Numbered from the stretch's first letter, positions 19,701 through 30,449 are shown. The stretch: 64,000 bases of DNA from Alteribacter lacisalsi (GCF_003226345.1 NZ_PDOF01000003.1:652863-716862); one strand, 5' to 3'. Notes: generated by a model from the letters alone, not told the origin. A program made the numbers and translations.

Positions 19701-21904
19701 GTATGCCACGTACGGTCTCTCCCTGAAAACTCCTCGGCAGTCTCCCATTCTTCCCCGCCGTCCTGGGATACCAGAACCCGTCCGAAGTCATAATTGAACT
19801 GCGTATCAAAGTAATGCCCGAATTCAAATGTGCCCCCATCTGCATTTCTCATATCAATCGGAGGCAGTGTGAAATCACTCAGAGAACCGTAGGAATAATC
19901 ATCGTCAATGACCGTCGCCACATAACGGTCCCCTTCCTGAGGCTGAGGGTTTCTCTGCGGTTCGCCCCATTCCCAGTCTCCATTCATGCGGAAGCCTTCA
20001 GGCATGGAGGAAAAATCAGTGAAGAAGTTGTCCGATGGTTCAAGACCGTAGGACACTTCCACCTCGTATACAGAGGTTTCGGTCTCATTGCCACTGAAGT
20101 CCGCTGCGTGAATGCTGTATTCAAACGAACCTTCTGTCAAATAGGATTCAGGGACGTCAACCTCATACGTGCCGGAGGTAAAGTCTCCTGATGTTCTGTT
20201 CATTTCCACGCTTTCAAACGCTTCCTCACCTGTATGGCGGATCTGAAGCTCTACGTTAACAACAGAAACGTTGTCGGAAACATCTGCTTCAAGTTCCATC
20301 GAAAGCCCTTCGTATCCGAACTCTGCCGGTACGTGAGAGATTTCAGGTGATTCATCGTCTGTTCCTTCCTTCAAAACGGTCCCTTCAATTCCACCCATCC
20401 CCTGCGCAATCGTGGCGACAGACTCATAGGCATTTACAAGACCGACACCGTAGCCGTCATTCGGCACTTCCCTGTACTGGGGATCAGTTAACGGTGTAGC
20501 GGTGTCATTAATCAGTCCCTCCACTTCATCGACAGTAAGGGAAGGATCCACTGATAAAAGAAGGGCTGCCGTCCCGGCTACGTGCGGGGCAGCCATGGAC
20601 GTGCCGTTCCAGCCGCCTTCATAGCCGCCCGGTACAGCGGACCGGATATTGACTCCCGGTGCTGAAACGTTCGGTTTTAAATCATCGTTATATGGACTTG
20701 GTCCACGGCTTGAAAAGCTCGCGACCTGTTTGTTGATATCCGTCGCTGCTACCGCGTAGCTTTCCGGGTAGTTGGACGGAGGTGTAACGGTTCCGCTTCC
20801 TGGACCGGAGTTACCTGCAGAAAAGACAGGAATTTGTCCTGCGTCACGCCAGGCCTGTACAATACTGCGGTACCAGTCATCCCGGCCAGGCTGACCGCCC
20901 CAGGAATTCTGGACAATGTCTGGTGCAAGTGCAGGATTTCCGTCAGGCGCCAGCATATACTCACCAGCAGCAATCAGCCAGGCAGCCTGCCCGCCCTGAG
21001 GTGTAAATGCTTTTGCTGCAATCCATTCGGCCCCAGGTGCAACCCCGATTTTATTTTCCCCGGCCGGATCCTGTCCGAGAACCGTTCCCATTACGTGTGA
21101 GCCATGGGGAAAAGAAGGTTCATCATAAGGCATCGCCTCTCCGTAAACCGCGTCAAACCAGTTCCCCTGAGGATTTGGGTTTGATGGGTCAGCCGGATCA
21201 AAACCGCGCCATTGATCGCGGAGGGCTTCATGATCCCATACGATACCTGTATCAATCATGCCAATGACGACACCGTTCCCATCGATGCCGAACTCATTCC
21301 ATACATCCGGCGCTCCGATCTGATCAATTCCCCATTCTACTGAATCGTCAGATGCTGTTGCCGCCATTGATGGATCAATCTCAGGCCAGTCCATTTCAAT
21401 CCAGGCATTCAGAGTAATCGATCCGATTTCATCTCTGGAAGCCAGCTGATCAAGGGCCTCTTTCGACACAGTGGCAGAGACCATATTTACGATATAAAAG
21501 CTTTCGTACTCAGTTACCTGTCCTGCATTCTTTAAATCTTCCAGTTCAGCGAGCAGCCCCTGCTGGGTCTGTTCAGCCGTGGACTGAAGTGTTTCCACTA
21601 CAGCGTAGCGGGCTGTCATCCGCTGTTCATACTTCGTAGCATTTTTATCCAGGCTTTGAACTGCCTGACTTGCTGCCACGCCTGTGTCCACTCTGTCTCT
21701 CATCTCAATAAGGACGTCAACCTTTCCCCCGCCGCTCAGCAGTTCTTCAAGCTGCGGATCCATTTCAAGGTCGCCGCTCATTGTTTTAATACTGCTGTCA
21801 GTTATGTAAGAGCTCCCCATTGCCGACGATCCAAACGACGTCAGCATCATACTGAATACGAGCAGAAATACTAAACTGCTGTTCAGCCACTTTCTCTTTC
21901 TCAT
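16790..21904 (-). CDS. Secreted bacillopeptidase F-like S8 protease with cell-wall-binding repeats, 1704 aa
   Basis: Signal peptide (residues 1-30) and propeptide-like region (about 60-165). The S8 catalytic domain has Asp218 (GMIDTG), His267 (HGSHVMGT, an unusual form of HGTHVAGT), Asn365 and Ser436 (GTSMAAPH). Downstream are a jelly-roll/MAM-like domain (about 640-800, with DGGEEW and GWHIDHIAI), carboxypeptidase-regulatory-like repeats (about 830-980), Ig-like domains (about 1180-1400) and three cell-wall-binding type 2 repeats (about 1415-1704). ATG with ribosome site GAGGAG. It shares the catalytic family and the Ig plus wall-binding tail with the giant protease 130 bp downstream, so the two look like paralogues and may be co-transcribed. 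Bacillopeptidase F family members are extracellular serine proteases. Confidence 0.92.
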   Translation of the reverse strand: MRKRKWLNSSLVFLLVFSMMLTSFGSSAMGSSYITDSSIKTMSGDLEMDPQLEELLSGGGKVDVLIEMRDRVDTGVAASQAVQSLDKNATKYEQRMTARYAVVETLQSTAEQTQQGLLAELEDLKNAGQVTEYESFYIVNMVSATVSKEALDQLASRDEIGSITLNAWIEMDWPEIDPSMAATASDDSVEWGIDQIGAPDVWNEFGIDGNGVVIGMIDTGIVWDHEALRDQWRGFDPADPSNPNPQGNWFDAVYGEAMPYDEPSFPHGSHVMGTVLGQDPAGENKIGVAPGAEWIAAKAFTPQGGQAAWLIAAGEYMLAPDGNPALAPDIVQNSWGGQPGRDDWYRSIVQAWRDAGQIPVFSAGNSGPGSGTVTPPSNYPESYAVAATDINKQVASFSSRGPSPYNDDLKPNVSAPGVNIRSAVPGGYEGGWNGTSMAAPHVAGTAALLLSVDPSLTVDEVEGLINDTATPLTDPQYREVPNDGYGVGLVNAYESVATIAQGMGGIEGTVLKEGTDDESPEISHVPAEFGYEGLSMELEADVSDNVSVVNVELQIRHTGEEAFESVEMNRTSGDFTSGTYEVDVPESYLTEGSFEYSIHAADFSGNETETSVYEVEVSYGLEPSDNFFTDFSSMPEGFRMNGDWEWGEPQRNPQPQEGDRYVATVIDDDYSYGSLSDFTLPPIDMRNADGGTFEFGHYFDTQFNYDFGRVLVSQDGGEEWETAEEFSGRDRTWHTAQLDLEPYAGTEEQLFVKFHFESDDNENYSKHAGWHIDHIAITESGAGVSALSAQTAGGTAEYGVKTYGGSETANETYEGLPLNAVVTVVETGRSARASLEDGSYRIVHGPTPEGEEYTLKVEAFGYYSQEASFTLEEEEMKEINFLLEEVPRGDIEGTVVNAITQDPVEGVHVEILNESRYDAVSTTESGEFHLPDVLIGDYEIRLAKGNYYSQVVEAEVESDTVTELHIELVPFPGSALAYDDGVAENARAYYENGFGAGVRMSPDDDILLNGISVYLFDERWPIPGGNEFGVAIYETDEDGQPGDLAVEYGPVTGDRGEWNFVSLEELNYETEEDFYVVIVQTAAYPNVPGIGVDMEGEQFNRSYQVNPSGEFTHLPESDGNYMIRSHVSEPEEDTPIPTPVLTGPEDGTYTNENQVTVSGYVDSDSDVVIYNNGEEAVTVSADEELTFEAAVELAEGENVLTASGMRDGDTSDPSAPVTVVKDTEAPELTLSSPLEGLVTNNPELTVSGVVTDDNPDQLQVNGTDVTADEDGSFETVVTLTEGENTITVTAVDLAGNVTDKARTVTLDTEAPELTNILPETMQYVQPGQAVHVSFESDEGGEAVLHVFDESGEHQQEKTMNESAPGVYEIDWSVPESAGYGTFTLQVTFENAAGNEASAEVPGQVTVVEDFVTRLAGDHRFFTAVEISQKGWDAADVVVLARGDDFADALAGVPLAYHYEAPVLLTRSDRLGDEIADEIARLTPEKVVILGGTNAVGEEVVADLLEVDSTLQIDRVAGTTRYETAKEIAERVAPDGHEAAVIVRGNDFADALSAAPNAAAEGMPILLTRADSLPEATEEALVNLGVEETLVIGGDTVITDQVKAALPDAQRLGGSTRFYTNIAVLEHFSFDTDHMYVATGTDFADALTGAALAARNNSGVILVGSALRDVTQGYITAEEVKLLTLFGGTNVIDEAIEQDLREAIQ

Positions 21905-22358
21905 CTTTTCACTCCTCGTTTATTAAATTTTTATCGTTTTGTGTCAAACCTCCTTCAAATATTACAGGTTTATAATATTCTGAAAACAATGATAACAAAC
22001 TTTTACACATTTTTGCTGTTACTTTTAGAAATTTTTGAAAATTGGGTCTAATAGACAAAGACAATGTCACTAATTTTGTAAAAATTTATCATTTCACTGC
22101 TCATATTAGGTGAAATGCATCAAAGTCCCATGACTTTCGACACCCATGTTCTTTGGAACATTAAACTGTTAATGAAATTAAATTCAGTTAGCCTGAAATT
22201 TTTGTCTAACTGTTGGAACAATAAAGGAATAAAATGTTATTTTTTGAAAATATGTGAGGGTTTTGTAATATGATTGAAATAGAGCACGGATCCTGCCGGG
22301 GAATGGTGTAGTTGCTGGAGGAGTTTTACGATTTTGAAAATGCTTATTGCCGGTGCAG
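21905..22358. other. 454-bp AT-rich upstream region of the two large proteases
   Basis: No gene is visible. It holds a possible minus-strand promoter near 21975-22000 (TTGTTA-N17-TTATAA) and the palindrome ATGTTC-TTTG-GAACAT at 22146-22161. A related TGTTGGAACA lies about 50 bp further right. These may be regulatory sites for the protease pair; no regulator is identified. Confidence 0.4.
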
Positions 22359-22395
22359 AAAAAAAAAGAAAACCTGCTCCCATAAGGGAACAGGC
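22359..22395 (-). terminator. Terminator of the tRNA operon
   Basis: A 9-bp stem (CCTGTTCCC/GGGAGCAGG on the RNA, one G-U pair) with a 4-base loop, followed on the minus strand by a long T-rich tract. It lies just after the tRNA-Thr gene. Confidence 0.92.
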
Positions 22396-22409
22396 TTGAA
22401 TTATGTATG

Positions 22410-22485
<76 letters not shown>

Positions 22486-22494
22486 ATATAAAAA

Positions 22495-22570
<76 letters not shown>

Positions 22571-22574
22571 ACAC

Positions 22575-22650
22575 TGGCGGTCCCGACCGGGGTCGAACCG
22601 GCGATCTCCTGCGTGACAGGCAGGCATGTTAACCGCTACACCACGGGACC
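22575..22650 (-). tRNA. tRNA-Asp (anticodon GTC)
   Basis: 76 nt with encoded CCA and discriminator G, as usual for tRNA-Asp. Acceptor GGTCCCG/CGGGACC, anticodon loop CTGTCAC. Fourth gene of the operon. Confidence 0.97.
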
Positions 22651-22737
22651 AGTAATTTATGTAATTAACACTCTATTAATCGAGGCCTGTCTGCTTTTTC
22701 GCAAAAAAAATACGCAGGCGCTTCGTGTTAAGTTAAA

Positions 22738-22814
<77 letters not shown>

Positions 22815-22919
22815 CCGTTAAAATCAATGTGCTTCGTTTAACTGATTACCTTTACAGTATGTGAAGCAACAAAATTAATTATACCCCATATTTCCTGTTA
22901 ATGCAACAAGAAATATTAT

Positions 22920-22994
22920 TGGTGACCCGTACGGGATTCGAACCCGTGTTACCGCCGTGAAAGGGCGGTGTCTTAACCACTTGACCAACGGGCC
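22920..22994 (-). tRNA. tRNA-Glu (anticodon TTC)
   Basis: 75 nt with encoded CCA. Anticodon stem CCGCC/GGCGG with loop CTTTCAC; acceptor GGCCCGT pairs with ACGGGTC including one G-U pair. Second gene of the operon. Confidence 0.97.
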
Positions 22995-23007
22995 AGTAAG
23001 ATGAAAA

Positions 23008-23083
23008 TGGTGAGCCATGAAGGACTCGAACCTTCGACCCTCTGATTAAAAGTCAGATGCTCTACCAACTGAGCTAATGGCTC
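23008..23083 (-). tRNA. tRNA-Lys (anticodon TTT)
   Basis: 76 nt with encoded CCA. Anticodon stem TCTGA/TCAGA with loop CTTTTAA. First gene of the operon Lys-Glu-fMet-Asp-Phe-Thr. B. subtilis has a Lys-Glu-Asp-Phe cluster (trnY) in the same neighbourhood. Confidence 0.97.
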
Positions 23084-23103
23084 ATCTCTTGGCGACAAGA
23101 TTT

Positions 23104-23132
23104 ATAATATCACCATTAAAAAGTGATTGCAA
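23104..23132 (-). promoter_or_regulatory. Sigma-A promoter of the tRNA operon
   Basis: On the minus strand TTGCAA-N17-TATTAT, with the -10 about 21 bases upstream of the tRNA-Lys 5' end. Confidence 0.75.
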
Positions 23133-23293
23133 CAGTTTTAAGAAAACTTTTTTTATGTTTTTTCAGGTTCCCTGCTGCCCTTACTTACAATAACGGAACC
23201 TTAAAAGAAAAGCAAGATGAATTTGTGATTACCTGAACGTATCAGGTAACGTTCAGTTACCCGCAACGGTCAGTATTTAATCGTTTATTTTCA

Positions 23294-23470
23294 GGCTCTG
23301 TTAAATGCTATTGTCGATTTCCGCTCCCTGCGCTCCCTTTCCGCGGGCACCGCTTCAGCCTCCTCGGGAAGAGCGCCCTGAGGGGTCTTCAGCCGGCGCT
23401 GTTCCCACAGGAGTGTCGCGCGTTCGCTTCAATCAACGATAGAAATAACAACATTAGCTTTAACAGAGCC
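23294..23470. mobile_element. MITE copy B (177 bp)
   Basis: Perfect ends GGCTCTGTTAAA/TTTAACAGAGCC. Flanking octamers TATTTTCA and TATTTTTA match at 7 of 8 bases, a decayed 8-bp target duplication. The interior carries the GC-rich core (CTTTCCGCGGGCACCGCTTC...) shared with copies C and D. It sits in the 488-bp gap between the tRNA promoter and purA; nothing else is visible there except the purA terminator. Confidence 0.9.
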
Positions 23471-23523
23471 TATTTTTAAGTAATTAAGGTCTTTCATTCA
23501 CCCGCAGCTCGCGCCATTAACCG

Positions 23524-23556
23524 TAAAGAAAAGCCCCGGCCGCATTGGACCGGAGC
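23524..23556 (-). terminator. Terminator of purA
   Basis: Stem GCTCCGG/CCGGGGC followed on the minus strand by CTTTTCTTT, 16 bases past the purA stop. Confidence 0.8.
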
Positions 23557-23571
23557 ACCCTTTAATCTCTA

Positions 23572-24995
<1,424 letters not shown>

Positions 24996-24999
24996 CTGA

Positions 25000-25040
25000 A
25001 AGACGAACATTTGTAAAATAAAACACATTTTTCGTTCGTA
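25000..25040. promoter_or_regulatory. Paired inverted PurBoxes (PurR operator) upstream of purA
   Basis: ACGAACATT at 25003-25011 and its inverted partner, reading ACGAACGAAAA on the minus strand, near 25029-25039. Their CGAA cores are about 30 bases apart. This matches the Bacillus PurR operator, two inverted CGAA-centred boxes just upstream of the promoter. PurR repression of purA is established in B. subtilis; its action here is inferred. Confidence 0.7.
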
Positions 25041-25060
25041 AATAGTGCATCTTTCACAGA

Positions 25061-25094
25061 GAAAACCGCCTTTCCAAAAAGAAAAGACGGTTCT
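25061..25094 (-). terminator. Terminator of dnaC
   Basis: AACCGTCTTTTC pairs with GGAAAGGCGGTT around a T-rich loop, then TTTTCT on the minus strand. It lies 4 bases past the helicase stop. Confidence 0.75.
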
Positions 25095-25097
25095 TTG

Positions 25098-26462
25098 TTA
25101 CGCCCCCGGGGGCATGTTATCTTCGTCGTAACGACGTTCGAGATTGACGAACTTGTTGTATTCCTTCACAAAAGCCAGTTCAACGGTGCCCACGGGACCG
25201 TTACGCTGTTTAGCAATAATGATCTCAATGATATCCTTGTTTTCTGATTCCTTGTCGTAATAATCATCGCGGTACAGAAAAGCAACAATATCGGCATCCT
25301 GCTCAATACTTCCCGACTCCCGGATGTCACTCATCATCGGACGTTTATCCTGACGGGATTCAACGCCCCGGGAGAGCTGGGAGAGGGCAATAACTGGCAC
25401 TTCCAGTTCACGGGCAAGTCCCTTGAGGGAACGGGAAATTTCACTTACTTCCTGTTGACGGCCTTCCCCGCTGCGAGCGTCTCCCTGAATGAGCTGCAGA
25501 TAGTCAATCATAATCATGCCGAGGCCTTTTTCCTGCTTCAGACGCCGGCACTTTGCCCGGATATCATTAACTTTAATACCGGGAGTATCATCGATGTAAA
25601 TCCCGGCCTTCGAAAGACTTCCCATCGCCATCGTAAGCTTCTGCCAGTCCTCGTCATCAAGCTTTCCCGTCCGCAGACGCTGGGCATCAATGTTCCCTTC
25701 GGCACAGAGCATACGCATAATCAGCTGTTCGGCACCCATCTCAAGACTGAAGATCGCCACATTCTCATCGGTGCGCGTCGCCACGTTCTGACTGATGTTC
25801 AGTGCAAAAGCGGTTTTCCCTACCGATGGACGGGCGGCCACGATAATCAGGTCGTTTGCCTGAAAGCCGGCAGTCATCCGGTCGAGCTCATTAAACCCCG
25901 TCGGCACCCCGGTAATTTCCCCGCTGTGATGCTGCAGGTGTTCAATGTTGTCGTATGCCTCTACAAGAACGTCCTTAATGTCCTTAAATGCACTCGTGTT
26001 TTTCCTGTGGGACACCTCAAGAATGGTCTTTTCTGCATCGTTGAGGATCGCGCTTACTTCATCCTCTGCAGCATAGCCGTCTGCAGCGATATTGGTCGCT
26101 ACTCTGATCAGGCGTCTCAAAAGGGACTTTTCCTCCACCATCTGACTGTAGTATTCCACGTTGGCTGCAGTCGGGACTGCATTGGCTAGATCACTTAAAT
26201 ACGACACACCGCCAATTTCCTCGAGCCATTTTCTCGTTTGCAGTTCGGACGTACACGTGACGAGGTCCACCGGCTCTCCTTTTTCGGAAAGTGCGAGCAT
26301 GACCGTATAGATCCGCTGATGGGCGGCACGGTAAAAGTCGTCCGGAACTAAACGTTCAGAAGCCGTGACGATGGCTTCATCATCAATGAAGATGGCACCG
26401 AGCACGGCTTGTTCGGCTTCGATATTCTGAGGCGGAGTGCGGTCGGCAAATAAATCGCTCAT
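25098..26462 (-). CDS. dnaC: Replicative DNA helicase (DnaB family; DnaC in B. subtilis)
   Basis: 454 aa, standard length. The N-terminal DnaB domain (about 1-150, QNIEAEQAVLGAIF) and RecA-like ATPase domain are clear. Walker A is ARPSVGKTAFALN, with MIMIDYLQLI and SQLSRGVE further on. It is the hexameric helicase that unwinds DNA ahead of the fork and recruits primase. In Bacillaceae it lies between rplI and purA, as here. The 476-bp gap to rplI holds a GC-rich repeat rather than genes. Confidence 0.98.
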   Translation of the reverse strand: MSDLFADRTPPQNIEAEQAVLGAIFIDDEAIVTASERLVPDDFYRAAHQRIYTVMLALSEKGEPVDLVTCTSELQTRKWLEEIGGVSYLSDLANAVPTAANVEYYSQMVEEKSLLRRLIRVATNIAADGYAAEDEVSAILNDAEKTILEVSHRKNTSAFKDIKDVLVEAYDNIEHLQHHSGEITGVPTGFNELDRMTAGFQANDLIIVAARPSVGKTAFALNISQNVATRTDENVAIFSLEMGAEQLIMRMLCAEGNIDAQRLRTGKLDDEDWQKLTMAMGSLSKAGIYIDDTPGIKVNDIRAKCRRLKQEKGLGMIMIDYLQLIQGDARSGEGRQQEVSEISRSLKGLARELEVPVIALSQLSRGVESRQDKRPMMSDIRESGSIEQDADIVAFLYRDDYYDKESENKDIIEIIIAKQRNGPVGTVELAFVKEYNKFVNLERRYDEDNMPPGA

Positions 26463-26938
26463 ACGTTACTCCCCATTTCGTCTTGCCTGTCATTATCATA
26501 ATTTCAATCATAAATCGCTCCGTTACGCGTTCATTCGCCCCCTGCAAGCCGCATGTAATGCTATTTAGTGCGGAACAATCCGCGTCGTAAGAACTCCGCT
26601 GCACACCTTACGCTCGCTTTCCGCGGCAGTGGCGATGAGCCTCGTCTGCTTTGCCTGCGGGGTCTCATCCGGCCCCTCAATGCCGCAGGAGTCTCGCTAC
26701 AGGTGTTTCGCTGCGTACGTTACTGCATTACCTTTTTATTAGGCTTTTTTCGTAAAGATCGTTGCTATTGACTAAATCAATTATGGAGCGTAAGACGGCG
26801 ACTCCAGCGGGAAGCGTCCGTCTGCAGCGAAATAAAACAGCAATTTTTCCGAAAAAAGCTTTTTACCGTCAGGGGCAGCAAGCGTCCGCTTGAAGCGGAA
26901 ACCTCACAACCATCAGGAGTGGAGCTGCACGTTTAGAC
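26463..26938. other. 476-bp gap between rplI and dnaC containing intergenic repeats
   Basis: No gene is supported. It holds the GC-rich repeat described separately (about 26586-26727) and a shorter fragment of related sequence near 26783-26830 (ACGGCGACTCCAGCGGGAAG). Short frames here are by-products of the repeat. Confidence 0.6.
26586..26727. repeat. GC-rich intergenic repeat, copy E1
   Basis: Contains the shared core GCTTTCCGCGG, GGGGTCT and CCGCAGGAGTC, flanked by imperfect inverted ends. The core resembles the interior of the MITEs but lacks the GGCTCTGTTAAA termini. Confidence 0.65.
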
Positions 26939-27382
26939 TTACTCTTCCGTTACATGAACTTTAACAGTTGCTGTTACTTTCGGATGAATCTTGATGTCCA
27001 CGTTACGGTAGCCGAGAGCGCGGATCGGTTCGTCGAGCTCGATTTTCCTTTTGTCGACTTTCATTTTCATCTTTTTGAGTGTTTCGGCAATCTGCTTGCT
27101 TGTCACGGCACCGAAGAGACGGCCGCCTTCTCCTGCTTTCGCCTTAAGTTCCACTGTTGTGTTTTCCAGCTTCTCTTTGAACGCTTCTGCTTCTTTTAGT
27201 TCCTGATCGGCTTTTTTATTCTGGCTTTCCTTTTTCATCTCCAGATCTTTTATATTCCCTTTGTTCGCTTCAATGGCAAGGTTGTTTTTCAGAAGATAGT
27301 TGCGGGCATAGCCTTCCGCCACGTTTTTTACTTCTCCTTTTTTACCTTTTCCTTTTACGTCCTGCAGAAAAATCACTTTCAT
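26939..27382 (-). CDS. rplI: 50S ribosomal protein L9
   Basis: 147 aa. The N-terminal domain [19 protein letters not shown]...GYARNYL is diagnostic. A long connecting helix and a C-terminal domain starting around [14 protein letters not shown] follow. It binds 23S rRNA domain V. The ATG overlaps the gdpP stop (ATGA) with ribosome site AAGGAGG inside gdpP, so the two are translationally coupled, as in B. subtilis. Confidence 0.98.
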   Translation of the reverse strand: MKVIFLQDVKGKGKKGEVKNVAEGYARNYLLKNNLAIEANKGNIKDLEMKKESQNKKADQELKEAEAFKEKLENTTVELKAKAGEGGRLFGAVTSKQIAETLKKMKMKVDKRKIELDEPIRALGYRNVDIKIHPKVTATVKVHVTEE

Positions 27383-29349
27383 GTGGATTCTCCTCCTTCA
27401 AAATAATCGTCTATTTTTTCCTTGAGCAGTTCTTCTGCTTCAGTCAGGTTCATTCCTGACAGCTGGGTGGCAGCATTGGTCAGGTGTCCGCCCCCGTCCA
27501 TATTCTCCATAATCACCTGAACGTTCACATCTCCGAGTGAGCGTGCACTGATGCTGATGCGTCCGTCATCAAGCTCGGAAATAACAAAAGAGGCGATCAC
27601 GTTGTTCATTGTCAAAAGGGTATCAGCTGCCTGGGCAATCAGAACCTGGTTGTACGTCTGGCCCTCTTCCCCGATGGCAATGGCCGTCCCTGCCGTATAA
27701 ACATGGGCGCTTTCCACGAGCTTCGCCCGGCGGACGTAGTGTTCCAGGTCTTCCTTCATTAACTTCTGTACAAGAGTTGTGTCAGCCCCCTGGGCTTTCA
27801 GATAGGAAGCCGCGTCAAACGTACGGGAACCCGTACGGATGGCAAAGCTTTTCGTATCCACAATAATCCCTGACAGAAGGGCTGTCGCTTCGAGAACGTC
27901 GAGGTTCGGGTGGTTCGGCTGATATTCGAGAAGTTCTGTCACGAGTTCAGCAGTAGACGAGGCGTAAGGCTCCATGTAAACGAGCACCGCGTCTTCGATA
28001 AATTCCTCCCCGCGCCGGTGATGGTCGATGACAATCACTTTGTCAACCCGATCCAGAAGCTTGGCATCGATGCAGAGGCTCGGCTTGTGTGTATCCACCA
28101 CCACCAGGAGCGTATCCTCTGTCATTTCCTCACGGGCTTCCTCAGGCGTAATAAAGTTTGCCCAGAGATCATCATGATCCTGAATGGCTTCAAGAAGCTT
28201 ATGGACACTGTGGTTTATGTTTTCCGTATCCAGAACGATAAAGGCATCTTTTTTATTTACCTGGGCAATTTTCAGCATCCCGATCGCCGCTCCGATCGCG
28301 TCCATATCCGGATTTTTATGGCCCATAATGATGACACGGTCGCTCTCTCTCACAAAGTCGCGGATCGCATGTGAAATGACCCGGGCACGGACGCGGGTCC
28401 GTTTTTCCATGGCGTTGGATTTCCCGCCGTAAAAGCGGACTTTCCCGTTCGCCTGTTTGATCGCTACCTGATCACCGCCGCGGCCCAGCGCAAGATCCAG
28501 ACTCGACTGGGCGAGAGCCCCCAGTTCACGGGGGGACGAATGGCCGCTCCCGACTCCGATACTGAGTGTGAGCGATACCTTTTCACGTGCTGTCACTTCC
28601 CGTACCTCATCGAGGAGGGTGAACCTGCTCTGTTCAAGATTATAAAGTGAATCTTCATTAAAAATCGCAATAAAGCGGTCTGAATTGATTCTGCGCAGGA
28701 AGATATCCTGCTCCCTGGACCAGGAATTGAGGATGTCTGTCACCTTCGTCAGAAGCTTGCTTCTGAACTGGTCCTCCATGCCCTGAGTAACTTCATCATA
28801 GTTATCAAGAAAGACGAGGCCGATAACCGTTTTATCCCGTTCAAAAAGCTCTTTGATTTCCTGTTCCTCTGTGGCGTTGAAAAAGTATAAAAGCCGTTCG
28901 TTTCTTTCACTAACAACCCTGTATTTCCGGGCCCCAAGTGTGAGAAGAAACTCCTGTTCCTCTTCCTCCATCCGCTTCGGAAGGTCCTCTGAGACGACAC
29001 TCAGTTCCTCACCGAGCGTTTCGTTAGCCAGAAGAGCCGCCATATAAGGATTTACCCACTGAATGACACCTTCTTCGTTGTAGAGGATCATGCCGATCGG
29101 CAGCTTTGTCACCGCTTCTTCACCGGCTTTATTTACCCGGTAACTGAGGGTGCTTACGTAATCCGTCAGGTCTTTCTCGAAATGGGCTCTTGCCTGGTAA
29201 ACGTAAATAACGACACCGCCGATTACAAGAAAGCCGACGATCCCGATCTGCCACTGGTAAAAAGTTAAAATACCTGTTAAAAGTATGGCAACACTAAGCA
29301 GCGCAATGATGTGATATCCATGCCACCGCTTCATTAGAAAATTAGGCAT
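27379..29349 (-). CDS. gdpP: Cyclic-di-AMP phosphodiesterase GdpP
   Basis: 656 aa. Two N-terminal membrane helices (about 10-55), a heme/PAS-type sensor domain, a degenerate GGDEF domain (about 170-305) and a DHH/DHHA1 phosphodiesterase unit. Visible metal motifs are [19 protein letters not shown] and VIDHHRR; the DHHA1 motif is DGGGH. It hydrolyses c-di-AMP to pApA and so affects potassium and cell-wall balance and beta-lactam tolerance. All catalytic motifs are intact. Second gene of yybS-gdpP-rplI. Confidence 0.97.
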   Translation of the reverse strand: MPNFLMKRWHGYHIIALLSVAILLTGILTFYQWQIGIVGFLVIGGVVIYVYQARAHFEKDLTDYVSTLSYRVNKAGEEAVTKLPIGMILYNEEGVIQWVNPYMAALLANETLGEELSVVSEDLPKRMEEEEQEFLLTLGARKYRVVSERNERLLYFFNATEEQEIKELFERDKTVIGLVFLDNYDEVTQGMEDQFRSKLLTKVTDILNSWSREQDIFLRRINSDRFIAIFNEDSLYNLEQSRFTLLDEVREVTAREKVSLTLSIGVGSGHSSPRELGALAQSSLDLALGRGGDQVAIKQANGKVRFYGGKSNAMEKRTRVRARVISHAIRDFVRESDRVIIMGHKNPDMDAIGAAIGMLKIAQVNKKDAFIVLDTENINHSVHKLLEAIQDHDDLWANFITPEEAREEMTEDTLLVVVDTHKPSLCIDAKLLDRVDKVIVIDHHRRGEEFIEDAVLVYMEPYASSTAELVTELLEYQPNHPNLDVLEATALLSGIIVDTKSFAIRTGSRTFDAASYLKAQGADTTLVQKLMKEDLEHYVRRAKLVESAHVYTAGTAIAIGEEGQTYNQVLIAQAADTLLTMNNVIASFVISELDDGRISISARSLGDVNVQVIMENMDGGGHLTNAATQLSGMNLTEAEELLKEKIDDYFEGGEST

Positions 29350-29361
29350 TCCTCACAACTC

Positions 29362-30294
29362 CTACCTCTTTGAGTCCAGTCGCTTTCTAAGGTCAAACCC
29401 TAAGTCAATTATACCTAAGATGAGCACGATATAAAGCATAATCGGGAAAACCAGACTTGCCAGCAGAATCATAATCGGCAGGGCAACCGTAATTTTTCTG
29501 GCGTGGAAAAAATAAAACAGTAAAGCAAACCCCTGGATAATCATCACGGTCTGCAGCACCGGACGAAGATTCTGGATCACGGTATCTCCTGTGCTGCCTG
29601 CCTCAAATTCGATAAATGAGGCCAGAATCATAAGCAGGAAATACCAGATAAACGCCTTTGGAAATCCCCATTCCCTCAGGGGAGGAAAAGTATTTACCGT
29701 TTCCTTCATCTTCCGCATGATTACAGAGGCGAGCCACTGTGTGGTAAAGGCAAAGGAAACACCAATAAGAATCAGCAGGGCCGGTGTGAGCAGCGGAAGC
29801 TGGTCGATAATGTCCATCGCCTGCCCAACCGCGTCCCCCTGATCACCGAGAATGCCGATCATATCGCCGGTCGTCTCGATGGACTCCCGCAGGACATTCT
29901 GCAGGGCATAGACAGGGTGCACATCAAGAAGGACAATACTTCCGACAAAATTAATCAGCAGGGCGGAGACAAACGTAAGGGAGCCGCCAAGAAGAACGGC
30001 AAAAGCCTCTTTATTTCTTCTGTATAATTCCCCGATCACTACGCCGGTTGCAGCGAAAGTGAGGGTCGTGACGACTGCCAGCGGAAGAGCGAGCAGGAGG
30101 AGGATGACAAAACTGAGCGTCAGCAGAAAACTCCCCGCACCTAGACCGTACCGCTTTGTAAAAATAACAAACGGAACTGGAAGCAACAGCATACTGAGAA
30201 GACCGATCACCGGAACGAAAAGGGTAATAATGATCAGGGCAACATATATTCCAAGATATATGGATCCGTCTCGTAACGGATTGGGTTCTTTCAT
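29362..30294 (-). CDS. yybS: YybS, DUF2232 multi-pass membrane protein
   Basis: 310 aa with about eight hydrophobic segments, matching the usual length of YybS. The function is unknown; DUF2232 proteins are consistently found next to gdpP and rplI. The frame can be extended upstream by 33 codons, but the ATG at 30294 (MKEPNPLRDGS) has ribosome site GAGGGAA and gives a normal family start. The gap to gdpP is 12 bases, so they form one operon. Confidence 0.9.
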   Translation of the reverse strand: MKEPNPLRDGSIYLGIYVALIIITLFVPVIGLLSMLLLPVPFVIFTKRYGLGAGSFLLTLSFVILLLLALPLAVVTTLTFAATGVVIGELYRRNKEAFAVLLGGSLTFVSALLINFVGSIVLLDVHPVYALQNVLRESIETTGDMIGILGDQGDAVGQAMDIIDQLPLLTPALLILIGVSFAFTTQWLASVIMRKMKETVNTFPPLREWGFPKAFIWYFLLMILASFIEFEAGSTGDTVIQNLRPVLQTVMIIQGFALLFYFFHARKITVALPIMILLASLVFPIMLYIVLILGIIDLGFDLRKRLDSKR

Positions 30295-30403
30295 TACAAT
30301 GTTCCCTCGTTTCACGAATAATTTCCATAAGTATCGAATCTTATTGTAGCATGAGACAAAAGTAAACAACAAAAGACAGCAGCGAATGCCCACTGTTCAG
30401 TGC

Positions 30404-30443
30404 AAAAAGAAAAGCACCCGCCGAAAGATACCGAGTGCTTTTC
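30404..30443 (-). terminator. Terminator of uppP
   Basis: AAAAGCACTCGG...GGGTGCTTTTCTTTTT on the minus strand, 7 bases past the uppP stop. Confidence 0.88.
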
Positions 30444-30449
30444 CATGGA

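Noticed and set aside
21990..22012. WalR-like TGTAAA...TGTTAT upstream of the 1704-aa protease
   Set aside because: The half-sites are 4 rather than 5 bases apart, so it does not fit the WalR motif.
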